Positions 8,887 through 17,183 of a stretch of 42,079 bases of DNA are shown here, piece by piece. The DNA is from Halobacteriovorax sp. (GTDB lineage: Bacteria > Bdellovibrionota > Bacteriovoracia > Bacteriovoracales > Bacteriovoracaceae). The notes under the pieces are model-generated. The model saw only the letters and a program-made list of their open reading frames with translations, had not been told where the DNA came from and ran no database searches. Made by a program: the position numbers and the translations under genes. The DNA is taken from assembly GCA_002716825.1 (NCBI GenBank), contig PBCC01000002.1:1-42079 (forward strand), given 5' to 3'. Each line of letters starts with the position of its first letter. Within the stretch, counting starts at the first letter, position 1.

Positions 8887-8905
8887 ACTTAGTCGCGATC
8901 TAATC

Positions 8906-9316
8906 TTACCGCTCACACTGTGAAATCCACTCACCATTGAGATAGTGAGCGTAACCCCAAAACCACAAAATCTCATCCGATAGAGAGTCAATGATCACTT
9001 CATTGGGATAAACTTCAGGGATGACTCCGTTAATGGAGTAGCACCAGCCGTAGGATTTCATTTCTAGATCACTCACAACAACTAAGGCATCAAGCCCTAC
9101 GGGGGAGTTTAGGATTGAGTTAAAACCTAGCTCACTCCCAAGGTAGGGGATCTGATAGTCATTGAACATCTCAAGTGTGACTTCGCCGAGGGATGAACCA
9201 AGATGTTTTTCGCTCAAAGGGTAGTTAAATGCAGAAGTACCATCGTGGGAGACGATGCTGATCTTGGCAGATGCTGAGAATGAAATGATAAAAATGAGGA
9301 GAGTTAAATATTTCAA
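8906..9316 (-). CDS. Secreted DUF4430-like protein
   Basis: A 136-residue protein read from a TTG start at 9316 that overlaps the stop of the preceding gene; AGGTGG lies just upstream. Residues 1-17 are a signal peptide ending SASA. The C-terminal half has the pattern YGWCYSINGVIPEVYP, followed by ILWFWGYAHYLNGEWISQC. I associate this with the DUF4430/transcobalamin-like beta-grasp domain (a conserved W-x-Y-x-NG, then W-x-W/F-x-Y). It probably acts in the periplasm or outside. It is the last gene of a leftward group with argS and the DUF1304 gene and overlaps its neighbour by four bases. Ligand and function are unknown. Confidence 0.65.
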   Translation of the reverse strand: MKYLTLLIFIISFSASAKISIVSHDGTSAFNYPLSEKHLGSSLGEVTLEMFNDYQIPYLGSELGFNSILNSPVGLDALVVVSDLEMKSYGWCYSINGVIPEVYPNEVIIDSLSDEILWFWGYAHYLNGEWISQCER

Positions 9317-9675
9317 AAGCCACCTAAAAATAAAACAACTAAACCGATCAAGGCGGGTAGTGCTTGAACGAAGAAGATTTTTTTATCAACGCTGAAGGCT
9401 CCGTAGCATCCGGCGGCAACGACACAACCTAAAAAGAAAACCTTAAGCTGAAAAGCAAGCTCTGGATTGTCGGCCACCAGTGACCATATCAGGCCGGCGA
9501 CTAAAAAGCCGTTATACAAGCCTTGATTGGCAGCTAAAACCTTAGTGGCCTCGGCCTGTTCTTTTGATTGGCCGAAGACTTTTCGCCCCAGTGGCTTAGT
9601 CCAAAGAAACATTTCGAGTAATAAAAAATATGAATGTAAAAAGGCGACCAGTCCTACAAAAATATTGACCGTCAT
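9313..9675 (-). CDS. DUF1304 family inner-membrane protein
   Basis: A 120-residue protein with four predicted membrane helices, around residues 4-22, 50-67, 75-92 and 100-117. The signature EMFLW near residue 21 and NQGLYNGFLVAG near residue 50 are typical of the DUF1304 family of small membrane proteins. The ATG overlaps the argS stop codon by one base (TAATG), so translation is probably coupled to argS. No biochemical role is established for the family that I know of. Confidence 0.8.
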   Translation of the reverse strand: MTVNIFVGLVAFLHSYFLLLEMFLWTKPLGRKVFGQSKEQAEATKVLAANQGLYNGFLVAGLIWSLVADNPELAFQLKVFFLGCVVAAGCYGAFSVDKKIFFVQALPALIGLVVLFLGGF

Positions 9676-11429
9676 TACATTCTCGCCGGTGCGCTAATAC
9701 CAAGGGCATTGAGTCCGCGCTCAAGAGTTTTTCCAGTCGCTGCTGCAAGGGCCAGACGCGCCTGCTTAAGTTCTTCACTATCGGCCTTTGCAATCGGGCA
9801 TTCGACATAAAAACTATTAAAGAGCTTGGCCAGTTCATACAAATAACTGCACAGACCAATCGTCTTAAGATCACTCCAGCCTTTTTCAATCACATCGTTA
9901 TAGCGTGAAAGCTTAGAGGCCAGTGCCAATTCAGAATTGTTTTTAAGACATTCAAAATTGGCAGCGCTACTTACTGGTCCGAGTTTTTCAACCAGTGATC
10001 TAATTCTAGCGTTGGCGTACTGGAGGTAAGGGCCAGTTTCGCCGTCAAGCTTTAGCCATTCATCCATATCGAATACAATCTTGCGATTATTATCAACGCG
10101 AACCATGCCGTAGATAATTGCACCACCAGCGACCGCATGCGCTGTTTCCTTAATTTCATCATCACTCCACTGTCCGCGATACTTTTCCAGATAATCGGTA
10201 GTGATTCTGGCTTCCATTTGTTCAACGAGATCCATTAACGGTACGATATTGCCCTTACGAGAACTCATGGCACCGTCGGGTAACTCGACAACATCATAGG
10301 CCAGGTGGAAACAATCTTTTGCCTGCTCAAAACCGATTTTTTCAAGCACTTTGAAAACTTGCTTGAAGTGGTGAGCTTGGCGATTATCAACGATATAAAC
10401 TGATTTCTTTACTTTAAATTCTTCAAACTTAACTTTAGCGAGCTGCACATCTTTAGTGGCGTACAGGCCATTGCCATCGCTTTTAACCAACAGACAAAAA
10501 CCGAGCTTATCATCACTCAGGTCCATGCCGATTGCGCCTTGGTCTTTGACCAGTTTTCCCTGCTCAAAAAGCTCGTGCACAAACTTCAAAGACGGGGCAT
10601 CAACTTCACTTTCAAAAAACCAGCGATCAAACTTCACTCCGGCCCAGGCATAAGCCTTTTCCATAAGCTTGAGCGACCACTGTCTGGTTTCGCGCCAAAG
10701 ATCGTAGTATTCACCTGAGCCAGCTTCTAATTGTTTTAAAATAGCTGTGAGCTGCTTTCTGTTTTCATCTTCTTTATCGCTGCCCAGTTCATCATCGAGC
10801 TTGTGGGTGGCCAAAGTATAGATTGACCCAAGCCATGCGCCTTTTGCTTCGGCTGAACCTTCTGGCCACGCTCTGGTGTAATGATTTTTTAAATACCACA
10901 AGCATTTGGCCACGTGAGTTCCCACGTCGCCCGGGTAGGTGACAGAGATAATATCGGCGTCGATGGAGCGACCCATTTTAATTAGGGCATTACCAAGACA
11001 TAGATTTCTCATATGTCCCACGTGTAAAACTTTATGCGTATTTGGCTGCGAATATTCGATCATGGTTTTTGGCTTTTCGCTCAAAATGTCGCGCCCAAAA
11101 AAACTCTCATCCAAAATACTTTTGATAACTAAATCACCATAAGCTTTTGGGTTAATAATAAAATTGAGATACGGCCCAGCGGCTTGTACTTTTTCCACCA
11201 CATCATCAGTTTTAATATGAGCGGCAAGCTCAGTGGCAATCATAGGCGGGGCTTTCTTCATGTCTTTGGCCAAGCGAAAACAACCAAAAGCGAAATGTCC
11301 CATTTCAAATTGAGGTGGCTCGACGATGGCACTATAGGCGGCTTCAGTAGTGAGTTGTGCGCCTAGAGTTTTAGCAGAATCTACGACGCACTTAGCTAGT
11401 TCAAGAAGTAGGTGATTGTGAGTTTTCAT
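9675..11429 (-). CDS. argS: Arginyl-tRNA synthetase
   Basis: A 584-residue class I aminoacyl-tRNA synthetase that charges tRNA-Arg with arginine using ATP in the cytoplasm. The HIGH signature appears as HVGH at residues 136-139. The second catalytic loop is MSSRKGNIV, the usual form of KMSKS in many ArgS enzymes. The N-terminal additional domain (residues 1-100, with NFIINP) recognises the tRNA D-loop. The C-terminal DALR anticodon-binding domain covers about residues 450-584 and ends LNALGISAPARM. Length fits the family. It is the first gene of a leftward group of three. The divergent gene starts only 28 bases away, so the promoters must overlap the two coding regions. Confidence 0.97.
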   Translation of the reverse strand: MKTHNHLLLELAKCVVDSAKTLGAQLTTEAAYSAIVEPPQFEMGHFAFGCFRLAKDMKKAPPMIATELAAHIKTDDVVEKVQAAGPYLNFIINPKAYGDLVIKSILDESFFGRDILSEKPKTMIEYSQPNTHKVLHVGHMRNLCLGNALIKMGRSIDADIISVTYPGDVGTHVAKCLWYLKNHYTRAWPEGSAEAKGAWLGSIYTLATHKLDDELGSDKEDENRKQLTAILKQLEAGSGEYYDLWRETRQWSLKLMEKAYAWAGVKFDRWFFESEVDAPSLKFVHELFEQGKLVKDQGAIGMDLSDDKLGFCLLVKSDGNGLYATKDVQLAKVKFEEFKVKKSVYIVDNRQAHHFKQVFKVLEKIGFEQAKDCFHLAYDVVELPDGAMSSRKGNIVPLMDLVEQMEARITTDYLEKYRGQWSDDEIKETAHAVAGGAIIYGMVRVDNNRKIVFDMDEWLKLDGETGPYLQYANARIRSLVEKLGPVSSAANFECLKNNSELALASKLSRYNDVIEKGWSDLKTIGLCSYLYELAKLFNSFYVECPIAKADSEELKQARLALAAATGKTLERGLNALGISAPARM

Positions 11430-11457
11430 ATGCTACAATTAACACGGAGCAAACCGC

Positions 11458-11868
11458 ATGAGAATGATGTTCTTAATATTATCGCTACTTTTATCGCAAG
11501 TTTCACTGGCGCAGATTGATATATCGACCGAAAGAGAGAAACGCGAAAGGGAAAAAGCCGCCAAAGATGATGGTGTGCCCGATGATTTCTTAAAAGGCAC
11601 AGGGATTCGCCTGTCACCGCGCTATTTTAAAGGCGAAGTGCTGGTTTATGATTGCCGCGATCGCCACTTCGTCTGCACCAGTATGGAATCGGCCACGGAA
11701 TGTCGTGAGGAGCGCGATCGCTTCTTGGCCAAGGATCGTTTTGAGCTGCCATGTGCGCCGATTAAGCGCTTTAACAACCACGAAACCTGCGCCGAAGAAC
11801 AGTACAAACGTGTGCACGATATTCCAGATAAGCGCTGGTGTTATAACGAGAAAAAACTCAGATTTTAG
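11458..11868 (+). CDS. Small secreted or periplasmic protein, unknown function
   Basis: A 136-residue protein with a signal peptide (residues 1-18, ending SLAQ) and ribosome site CGGAG about 8 bases before ATG 11458. The mature part starts with a strongly charged stretch (STEREKREREKAAKD). It continues with a compact domain containing six cysteines (YDCRD, HFVCTS, TECREE, LPCAP, ETCAEE, RWCYN), an even number that suggests disulfides in the periplasm. I do not recognise the family. The gene is divergent from argS, and its stop overlaps the stop of the convergent acetyltransferase gene by four bases. Confidence 0.7.
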   Translation: MRMMFLILSLLLSQVSLAQIDISTEREKREREKAAKDDGVPDDFLKGTGIRLSPRYFKGEVLVYDCRDRHFVCTSMESATECREERDRFLAKDRFELPCAPIKRFNNHETCAEEQYKRVHDIPDKRWCYNEKKLRF

Positions 11869-12299
11869 ATTTTTCGAAACATCAATAAATGCGGCCCAAT
11901 CTCAGGCACATCGAATTGCTCGCCGTGAGTGGTAAAGCCGGTTTTCTCATAGAAACCCTGGGCCGAAATACGGGCATTACACCATACCAATGAACAGAAA
12001 TTTTGCTTAATCAACGGGAAAGCGGTTCTTAGTAGGGCGCGCGAGAGACCGCTGCCGCGATGTTCTTCATAGGTCGCCATGCCACGCAGACGGTATTGAT
12101 CTTCATCTTCAAAAGCTGGGTTTCTTTCGTAATAAAACGAAGCCACACTGACGAGCTTATTATCGACGAAGGCACCGAGGTGGAAGGTCTGATCGGCGTC
12201 ATCGCCTTTGAAATGACATTCTTCAAGCGAGCGACCTGGGCGCAAAACTTTTTGTCTTAGCGCGTAGGTGTCTTTGGTACCTATTTGAAGAACTTTCAC
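11865..12299 (-). CDS. GNAT family N-acetyltransferase
   Basis: A 144-residue protein read from GTG 12299, with AGGAAT just upstream. The acetyl-CoA pyrophosphate-binding motif is visible as RLRGMATYEEHRGSGLSRAL near residues 70-90. The typical late motif for the substrate and CoA tail is ARISAQGFYEKTGFTTHGEQF near residues 107-127. Length and layout fit single-domain GNAT enzymes, which transfer an acetyl group from acetyl-CoA to an amine. The acceptor cannot be told from sequence. Its 3' end is convergent with the secreted-protein gene, with interlocked stop codons (TTAG). Confidence 0.85.
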   Translation of the reverse strand: MKVLQIGTKDTYALRQKVLRPGRSLEECHFKGDDADQTFHLGAFVDNKLVSVASFYYERNPAFEDEDQYRLRGMATYEEHRGSGLSRALLRTAFPLIKQNFCSLVWCNARISAQGFYEKTGFTTHGEQFDVPEIGPHLLMFRKI

Positions 12300-12353
12300 T
12301 AACTATTCCTAATTTTTTGGGTGGCGCGATTATGCCCGGCCTCGCGCCATTTG

Positions 12354-12932
12354 TCACAATTTACTTGAAAACCTAAATATCCGCTCCATGGCAGCCTTAC
12401 CTAGGTTTTTAGAGAAAAAAGCGAAGACACCATCAGGGATACCCGAATCAGGGCCGATCCACTTGGCCGTGCCGTAGAAAAAACAGCCTCGCGCCTGCTC
12501 TTTTACTTCAATTGTTCCGACGAGACCGCGCAGAAATCCTTTCTCAAAAGTAAAAGTATAGAGCCCAGGACTCTCGATTCTTGGCAGTTTGAAACTTAAA
12601 AGCATGTCGTAGGGTAGGAGCATGGAACTGAAGTCAAAAAAGACTGTTTGTGAACTTTCGTCGTACTTACTGCTTTTAACAAAGTCGATAAATTCAGAAT
12701 ATTTTTCGTAACGACTAATTTTTTTTAAGGCGAAATCACATTTTTTTGGGTGCAATCCATAAATTTTATAGTCGAGAGATTGTGACTTTGGGCCGATGCC
12801 TTCTCCCGTCTCAACATCACTATAAGCAAGTATGTGGCCACCTTTAAGCTTTTTCCACATAGCAGAATCCGGCTCGGCGCAAAGCAGCGAGAGTGAAAAT
12901 CCGAGCATCAATAAAAAAATAATATGGCGCAT
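12354..12932 (-). CDS. Secreted SRPBCC/START-like domain protein
   Basis: A 192-residue protein with a signal peptide of about 19 residues ending LLCAE, starting at ATG 12932 with AAGGAA upstream. The remaining sequence has the rhythm of the SRPBCC helix-grip fold that binds hydrophobic ligands. There is an early amphipathic segment (MWKKLKGGHILAYSDV), several beta strands, a central tyrosine/phenylalanine-rich strand pair, and a final long helix around KNLGKAAMERIFRF. This fold call is from general pattern only. It stands alone between the acetyltransferase and the divergent topoisomerase operon. The ligand and role are unknown. Confidence 0.6.
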   Translation of the reverse strand: MRHIIFLLMLGFSLSLLCAEPDSAMWKKLKGGHILAYSDVETGEGIGPKSQSLDYKIYGLHPKKCDFALKKISRYEKYSEFIDFVKSSKYDESSQTVFFDFSSMLLPYDMLLSFKLPRIESPGLYTFTFEKGFLRGLVGTIEVKEQARGCFFYGTAKWIGPDSGIPDGVFAFFSKNLGKAAMERIFRFSSKL

Positions 12933-12995
12933 CGTTCCTTTTCGAGGCTCCTAAGGCCCTTTAACCTAAAAAACGCGTAACTAAAATCAAACACT

Positions 12996-13023
12996 TTGGC
13001 ACGCTACCAGCGTAGCCTAATCT
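12996..13023 (+). promoter_or_regulatory. Putative promoter of the topoisomerase operon
   Basis: TTGGCA at 12996-13001 and TAATCT at 13018-13023, separated by 16 bases, look like a sigma-70 -35/-10 pair directly before the chosen start at 13038. The spacer contains a small inverted repeat (GCTAC/GTAGC). The same TTG would be read as a start codon in a longer version of the gene, so the promoter call also argues for the downstream start. Confidence 0.4.
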
Positions 13024-13037
13024 TAGGACATGAATCA

Positions 13038-15155
13038 ATGGCCGATGTAGGAACAGTGAAACGCCGCGGAAAAACAAAAGACGCGGAAATCGAGAGTAAA
13101 GACCAGCGCTGGCACGTGCGCAATCGTCTGACTTTAGTCTTTGGATCAAATGATATCGAAGACCTAGAGACATACGTTTACACCGATGATGGTGTTGAGT
13201 TTAAGACCGTCCCTTTCCATCAAGCGAAATCTAAAGCGATTGAAGAGCTTTTAGATAATTGTATTGATGAGTATTACCGCGGGCACGTGAGTGAAATTCA
13301 TACAACTTTATCAAGTGACGGAAAGACAGTTGTCGTTCGCGATAACGGTATTGGTTTTCCACTTAATAAAGTCGAGCAGGTTTATACCGAGTTTAGAACC
13401 GGTTCGAAGTTTAAAGACGAAGAAGTCGATGAGAAGGGTTTCTTACACAGAACTCTGGGACAAAACGGTCTTGGTGCAGCTGCTACATGCTTAACTTCAG
13501 ATCTCTTTAAAGTGACGGTGAAGCACTATAATTCGAAAAAAGAGCAGACTTATACGTTTACAGACGGCGCGCTCAAAACATCGAAGACAAAACCTAAAGC
13601 TTTCAAAGGCGCCTCAGGTGTCCAAGTTGAAATTCAGCTTTCAAAAGAAGTTTATAAAAACAACGTGGTTAATGCTGAGCTTTTAAGAAAGCGTATTATC
13701 GATCTTGCCTATAACAATCCAGGACTAACTTTTACTTTTAATAAAGAAAAGTTCCTGTTTAAAAAAGGCGTTTTGGAGCTGTGTGAGCGCGTTGATAAGG
13801 TCAATGCCCAGCTGCTTGGTGAAGATGCTTATGTCTACGAAGGCACAAATATCAAAGGCAAGAAGGTTAAAGGAAAGATCGATCTGACTGTCGCCGTTGC
13901 CGTTGATCCCGACTCAGATGAGCGCGAGCGCTTTATTTCTTTTGTAAATTCAACGCCTACTTACGACGGTGGCTTTCACCACGATAAAGTGAAGCGTCTT
14001 TTCATCAATATGATTAAAGAAAAGCTTGAGCGCGTGGCTAAGAAAGAAAAGATTTCTTTTGTCGATAACGACATTCTAGCTGGTGCTACTTTTGTGATTG
14101 GGCTCACCATGCCTAATCCTCGTTTTGAATCACAAACCAAGCGTAAGCTTGTGCGCGATTTGAATCTTGAAAAATGTCTTGAAGGCTTTATGAGCAAGAG
14201 CATGGATAAATACATGCGAAAAAACAAAGACATGATGGAAGCGTTCGTCGAGCGAGCTAAGTCGCGTACCAAGTATCAGGTGCTCAAGGAAGCTTCGAAA
14301 AAAGGTAAGAAACTAAAGAAACAAAAAGTTGAAAAACTTCTCGATGCCAACGAGCGAAAAGACCGTAGCAAATGTACGTTGTTCATCTGCGAAGGGGATT
14401 CGGCCATTGGTGGACTTCGTTCTGCTAGAAATAAGCTTTATCAGGGGGGCATTGCTCTTCGTGGTAAACCGATGAACGTGTCTCAATCGACAATTTCCGA
14501 TATTCTTGAAAACCAAGAATTTATGGATATTACAGCGTCAGTTGGTCTGACGATTGGTCAACCGGCCGATCCTAAAGACCTGCGCTATTCTCAAATTGTA
14601 TTCCTGGCCGACTCGGATGTTGACGGCGGACATATCAACACGCTTTTAACCAATTTCTTCTACCATTTTTGGCCAGAGCTCTTCGAACAGGGTGCGATTC
14701 AATTAGCAAAAGCCCCACTTTTCGAAGTTGTGACTGATAAGGCCACTGTTTACGCTGAGACTCCGGATGAGCTGGATTCGATGAAGAAAAAAGGCGTGAA
14801 GATTAAAGAAATCCACCGCAACAAAGGTCTAGGGGAGATGTCACCAGAAGCTTGGAAACACTTGCTTCAACGTGAAAACTTCACTCGCATTGAAGTAGTT
14901 GATAAGAAAAATGCTCGTCATATGCTCAATGTTTGCTTTGGCAAAGACTCAAATCTTAGAAAAGATTTGTTGATGGATAGTTCAAGCTCTAGAAGTAGTG
15001 AGCAAGTTTCTGTTTTCTCTACGGCCGGTGGAGAACGCAAGGCTAGAAAAGCGCCAAGTAAAACGGGTAAGAAAGTCGCTAAAAAAGCTGCGGCTAAGAA
15101 AGCTGTTAGTAAGAAAAAAGTAACAAAAAAGAAAGTAGCTAAAAAAGCTAAGTAA
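13038..15155 (+). CDS. Type IIA DNA topoisomerase, ATPase/TOPRIM subunit (divergent ParE/GyrB-like)
   Basis: A 705-residue protein from ATG 13038 (AGGA about 9 bases upstream; the longer TTG start overlaps a likely promoter). It binds ATP and, with the next gene product, passes one DNA duplex through another. GHKL motifs are present: ELLDNCIDEYYRG near residue 77, VVRDNGIGFPL and GQNGLGAAATCL. The TOPRIM domain has ICEGDSAIGG (Glu452) and LADSDVDGGHI (Asp525, Asp527, Asp529), which bind catalytic magnesium. The RPGMYIG box usual near the start of bacterial GyrB/ParE is replaced by RNRLTLVFGS, and EGDSA is followed by IGG instead of GGS. A lysine/alanine-rich tail of about 35 residues ends the protein. 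It is divergent from canonical gyrase and topo IV and perhaps closer to phage T4-type enzymes. Confidence 0.9.
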   Translation: MADVGTVKRRGKTKDAEIESKDQRWHVRNRLTLVFGSNDIEDLETYVYTDDGVEFKTVPFHQAKSKAIEELLDNCIDEYYRGHVSEIHTTLSSDGKTVVVRDNGIGFPLNKVEQVYTEFRTGSKFKDEEVDEKGFLHRTLGQNGLGAAATCLTSDLFKVTVKHYNSKKEQTYTFTDGALKTSKTKPKAFKGASGVQVEIQLSKEVYKNNVVNAELLRKRIIDLAYNNPGLTFTFNKEKFLFKKGVLELCERVDKVNAQLLGEDAYVYEGTNIKGKKVKGKIDLTVAVAVDPDSDERERFISFVNSTPTYDGGFHHDKVKRLFINMIKEKLERVAKKEKISFVDNDILAGATFVIGLTMPNPRFESQTKRKLVRDLNLEKCLEGFMSKSMDKYMRKNKDMMEAFVERAKSRTKYQVLKEASKKGKKLKKQKVEKLLDANERKDRSKCTLFICEGDSAIGGLRSARNKLYQGGIALRGKPMNVSQSTISDILENQEFMDITASVGLTIGQPADPKDLRYSQIVFLADSDVDGGHINTLLTNFFYHFWPELFEQGAIQLAKAPLFEVVTDKATVYAETPDELDSMKKKGVKIKEIHRNKGLGEMSPEAWKHLLQRENFTRIEVVDKKNARHMLNVCFGKDSNLRKDLLMDSSSSRSSEQVSVFSTAGGERKARKAPSKTGKKVAKKAAAKKAVSKKKVTKKKVAKKAK

Positions 15156-15162
15156 AAGGTAG

Positions 15163-16596
15163 ATGATGGATAATTTCCTACACTCAATGGAATCAATTCC
15201 CTTAACTGACATCGTTAAGGAAGAGTATCGTAACTATCAGATCTATACGTTAATGGATCGTGCTATTCCTTACCTACAAGACGGACTTAAGCCGGGCCAA
15301 AGACGAATTCTCTACACACTGTGGAGAAATCAATCAAAAGGTCTGACCAAAGTTAGTTCGGCCACAGGTTTAGTTTTAACACTTCATCCGCACGGACCTG
15401 CTTCGATTGAAAGTGCCATCGTCAATATGGCCCAGGACTATACGTTCTCGAATAACTATCCGTTGATTGATAAGAAAGGTTATTTCGGAGAACGAATGGA
15501 AACCGCACCTGCGTCCGGTCGTTATATTGAGTGTAAACTTGGTAAAGTCGCCGACTTTTTGCTCTTTGATGATATGAACCAAGTTGAGATGATTCCTAAC
15601 TATGATGAAACTGTGATGGAGCCGGTGGCGATGTTGCCGAAACTTCCAATCATGCTTCTCAATGGTGCCGAGGGAATTGGAACTGGATTTAGCTCTGTTA
15701 TTCCAAGTTTTCACCACAAAGATATTTGTGCTTCACTTCAGTCGTACCTTGAAACAGGTAAGACGAAGAAACTTAAGCCCTATGTTCACACCTACAGCGA
15801 AAAGATTGATGTGGATAAAAGAGGCCGCATGGTCTTTTCCATGCGCTTTGAAGAAATTGGTGGCTCCATTTATATCACCGAACTTCCACGTGGCTATGAT
15901 GCACAAAAAATCTATCGTCATCTAACCAAGCATATCGATAGCGATTATCTTAAAGATTTTATCGACAGCTCCGTTTCAAACGAAATCAAGATCGAATTGA
16001 TTTTCAAGCGCGGTCAACAGCCTTCGATTGATGAAGTTCGTGAAAAAATCGGGACTCAGTCCTCGATGGTGCCAAATTACACCCTGATTTCTGAGCGTGG
16101 GGTAAGAATTTTCACTGCTCCTGAGGAAATTGTTGAAATTTTTGCCGAGCAAAGACTGGTTGTGGTCCGTCGACGTTACGAACTTTTATCTGAAGAGTAC
16201 GAGCGCAAGATTCGCCAAAATAACGAAATTATCAAGTTTATTAAGAACAAAGAATACGAGGTCGCGACCAAGTCGGCGAACCGAAAATCTTATGTTGAAT
16301 ACCTAGTTAAGAAGAAATTTACCTTCAGCGATTACTTGGCTGACATGCCCATCTACCGCATGACTAAAGAGGAAGTCGCTAAGCGCCAGCTTCTCGTCAA
16401 AGAAGATTCGGCCAAGCTTAAAGAGTTCCAAAAGATTGCCGCCTCACCTAAATTGGTGAAGAAAAAACTGGTTGAAGAACTGGTTGAGGTCGACCATTTC
16501 TTGACTGAATGGCTCAAGAATAAAGACAAAGAACAGGCCAATTTATACAAGAAATTAGAGAAGGAAGGGGCCAAGAAAGCGCGCCGCAAGAAATAA
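15163..16596 (+). CDS. Type IIA DNA topoisomerase, cleavage subunit (short ParC/GyrA-like)
   Basis: A 477-residue DNA-breaking and rejoining subunit that partners the upstream gene (gap 7 bases). The start is ATG 15163 or the adjacent ATG 15166, which has better spacing from AAGG. The N-terminus has YLQDGLKPGQRRILYTLW, the winged-helix region of GyrA/ParC. The catalytic tyrosine is Tyr121 in SGRYIECKLGK, matching MRYTEVR in GyrA. Around residue 167 the sequence reads NGAEGIGTGF, the form found in eukaryotic and T4 topo II rather than the usual bacterial VNGSSGIAVG. The protein stops after the coiled-coil region with a basic end (KKARRKK) and lacks the C-terminal beta-pinwheel domain of GyrA/ParC (usually 750-870 residues). 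Its length is near that of T4 gp52. Confidence 0.9.
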   Translation: MMDNFLHSMESIPLTDIVKEEYRNYQIYTLMDRAIPYLQDGLKPGQRRILYTLWRNQSKGLTKVSSATGLVLTLHPHGPASIESAIVNMAQDYTFSNNYPLIDKKGYFGERMETAPASGRYIECKLGKVADFLLFDDMNQVEMIPNYDETVMEPVAMLPKLPIMLLNGAEGIGTGFSSVIPSFHHKDICASLQSYLETGKTKKLKPYVHTYSEKIDVDKRGRMVFSMRFEEIGGSIYITELPRGYDAQKIYRHLTKHIDSDYLKDFIDSSVSNEIKIELIFKRGQQPSIDEVREKIGTQSSMVPNYTLISERGVRIFTAPEEIVEIFAEQRLVVVRRRYELLSEEYERKIRQNNEIIKFIKNKEYEVATKSANRKSYVEYLVKKKFTFSDYLADMPIYRMTKEEVAKRQLLVKEDSAKLKEFQKIAASPKLVKKKLVEELVEVDHFLTEWLKNKDKEQANLYKKLEKEGAKKARRKK

Positions 16597-16609
16597 TTCA
16601 CAAAGGCGC

Positions 16610-16631
16610 GATTTTATATTGGAATAAAATC
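16610..16631. other. AT-rich hairpin after the topoisomerase genes
   Basis: GATTTTAT (16610-16617) and ATAAAATC (16624-16631) form a perfect 8-bp stem with a 6-base loop just downstream of the topoisomerase stop. No T-run follows, so it is not a classical terminator. It could protect the mRNA 3' end or mark a weak termination site. Confidence 0.35.
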
Positions 16632-16645
16632 TGCTTTCTTGCTAA

Positions 16646-16660
16646 CCTATTGTTAATAGG
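16646..16660. promoter_or_regulatory. Perfect palindrome upstream of the ihfA-like gene
   Basis: CCTATT-GTT-AATAGG gives two 6-base arms around a 3-base centre, 73 bases before the ihfA-like start. The position suits an operator, perhaps for autoregulation by IHF or control by the MerR-type protein encoded next in the operon. This is inferred from position and symmetry only. Confidence 0.3.
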
Positions 16661-16732
16661 AGTTTAAATAAAGGTCGTTAATGCTTCAGAGCAAACGACG
16701 TTTATTCATGGCAGTCTCACGGAGGAAGCAGC

Positions 16733-17155
16733 ATGAGTCTCACGAAGGCCGACATTGTCGAGAGAGTTTACAAGGAAGCAGGCTTTTCTAAAAAGGAAGC
16801 GGCCGACTTGGTTGATCTCGTTTTTAAAGTGATCAAAGATACTCTCGCAAGAGGGGAGAAAGTAAAAATTTCTGGTTTTGGAAATTTTTCTATTCGTGAC
16901 AAAGCGACACGCATTGGACGAAATCCTCAAACCGGCGACGCCATGGAAATCTCTGCTCGCCGAGTATTAACTTTTAAACCATCACAAGTTTTAAAAGAAG
17001 ATGTGACAGCTCGCTACTCTCATCGTCTAGACGAGAAGGGTGGAGAGAATACATCTTTGCCAGCTAAAGAAGGCACTAACCGTGCACTTAGCTCGTTCAT
17101 GTCTAACTCTGAAGATGGCTACGCAAGCGACGACGACGATAACGACGATTTTTAA
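16733..17155 (+). CDS. ihfA: Integration host factor alpha-like / HU-family DNA-bending protein with acidic tail
   Basis: A 140-residue protein from ATG 16733 with a strong GGAGG site. Residues 1-92 are a full HU/IHF fold: SLTKADIVERVYKEAGFSKK at the start, then GEKVKISGFGNFSIRDK and the DNA-binding arm RIGRNPQTGDAMEISARRV. The RNPQTG arm with Pro that inserts between base pairs is intact. IHF alpha is normally about 95-105 residues. Here about 45 extra residues follow, ending in a cluster of acids (YASDDDDNDDF). The tail may modulate DNA binding or partner contact. The next gene is a MerR-type regulator 28 bases downstream, a pairing also seen next to ihfA in other deltaproteobacteria-like genomes. 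The beta partner is not in the window. Confidence 0.88.
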   Translation: MSLTKADIVERVYKEAGFSKKEAADLVDLVFKVIKDTLARGEKVKISGFGNFSIRDKATRIGRNPQTGDAMEISARRVLTFKPSQVLKEDVTARYSHRLDEKGGENTSLPAKEGTNRALSSFMSNSEDGYASDDDDNDDF

Positions 17156-17183
17156 AATTAGTTAAAGCTATTGGGAGGCCTGC

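Noticed and set aside
8910-8951. Inverted repeat CGCTCAC/GTGAGCG near the end of the DUF4430-like gene
   Set aside because: The loop of 28 bases is long, there is no T-run, and it lies in coding sequence; it is not a credible terminator.
12996-13037. Extension of the topoisomerase ATPase subunit to TTG 12996
   Set aside because: The extra 14 residues look non-coding, the TTG fits a -35 element, and ATG 13038 has its own ribosome site.
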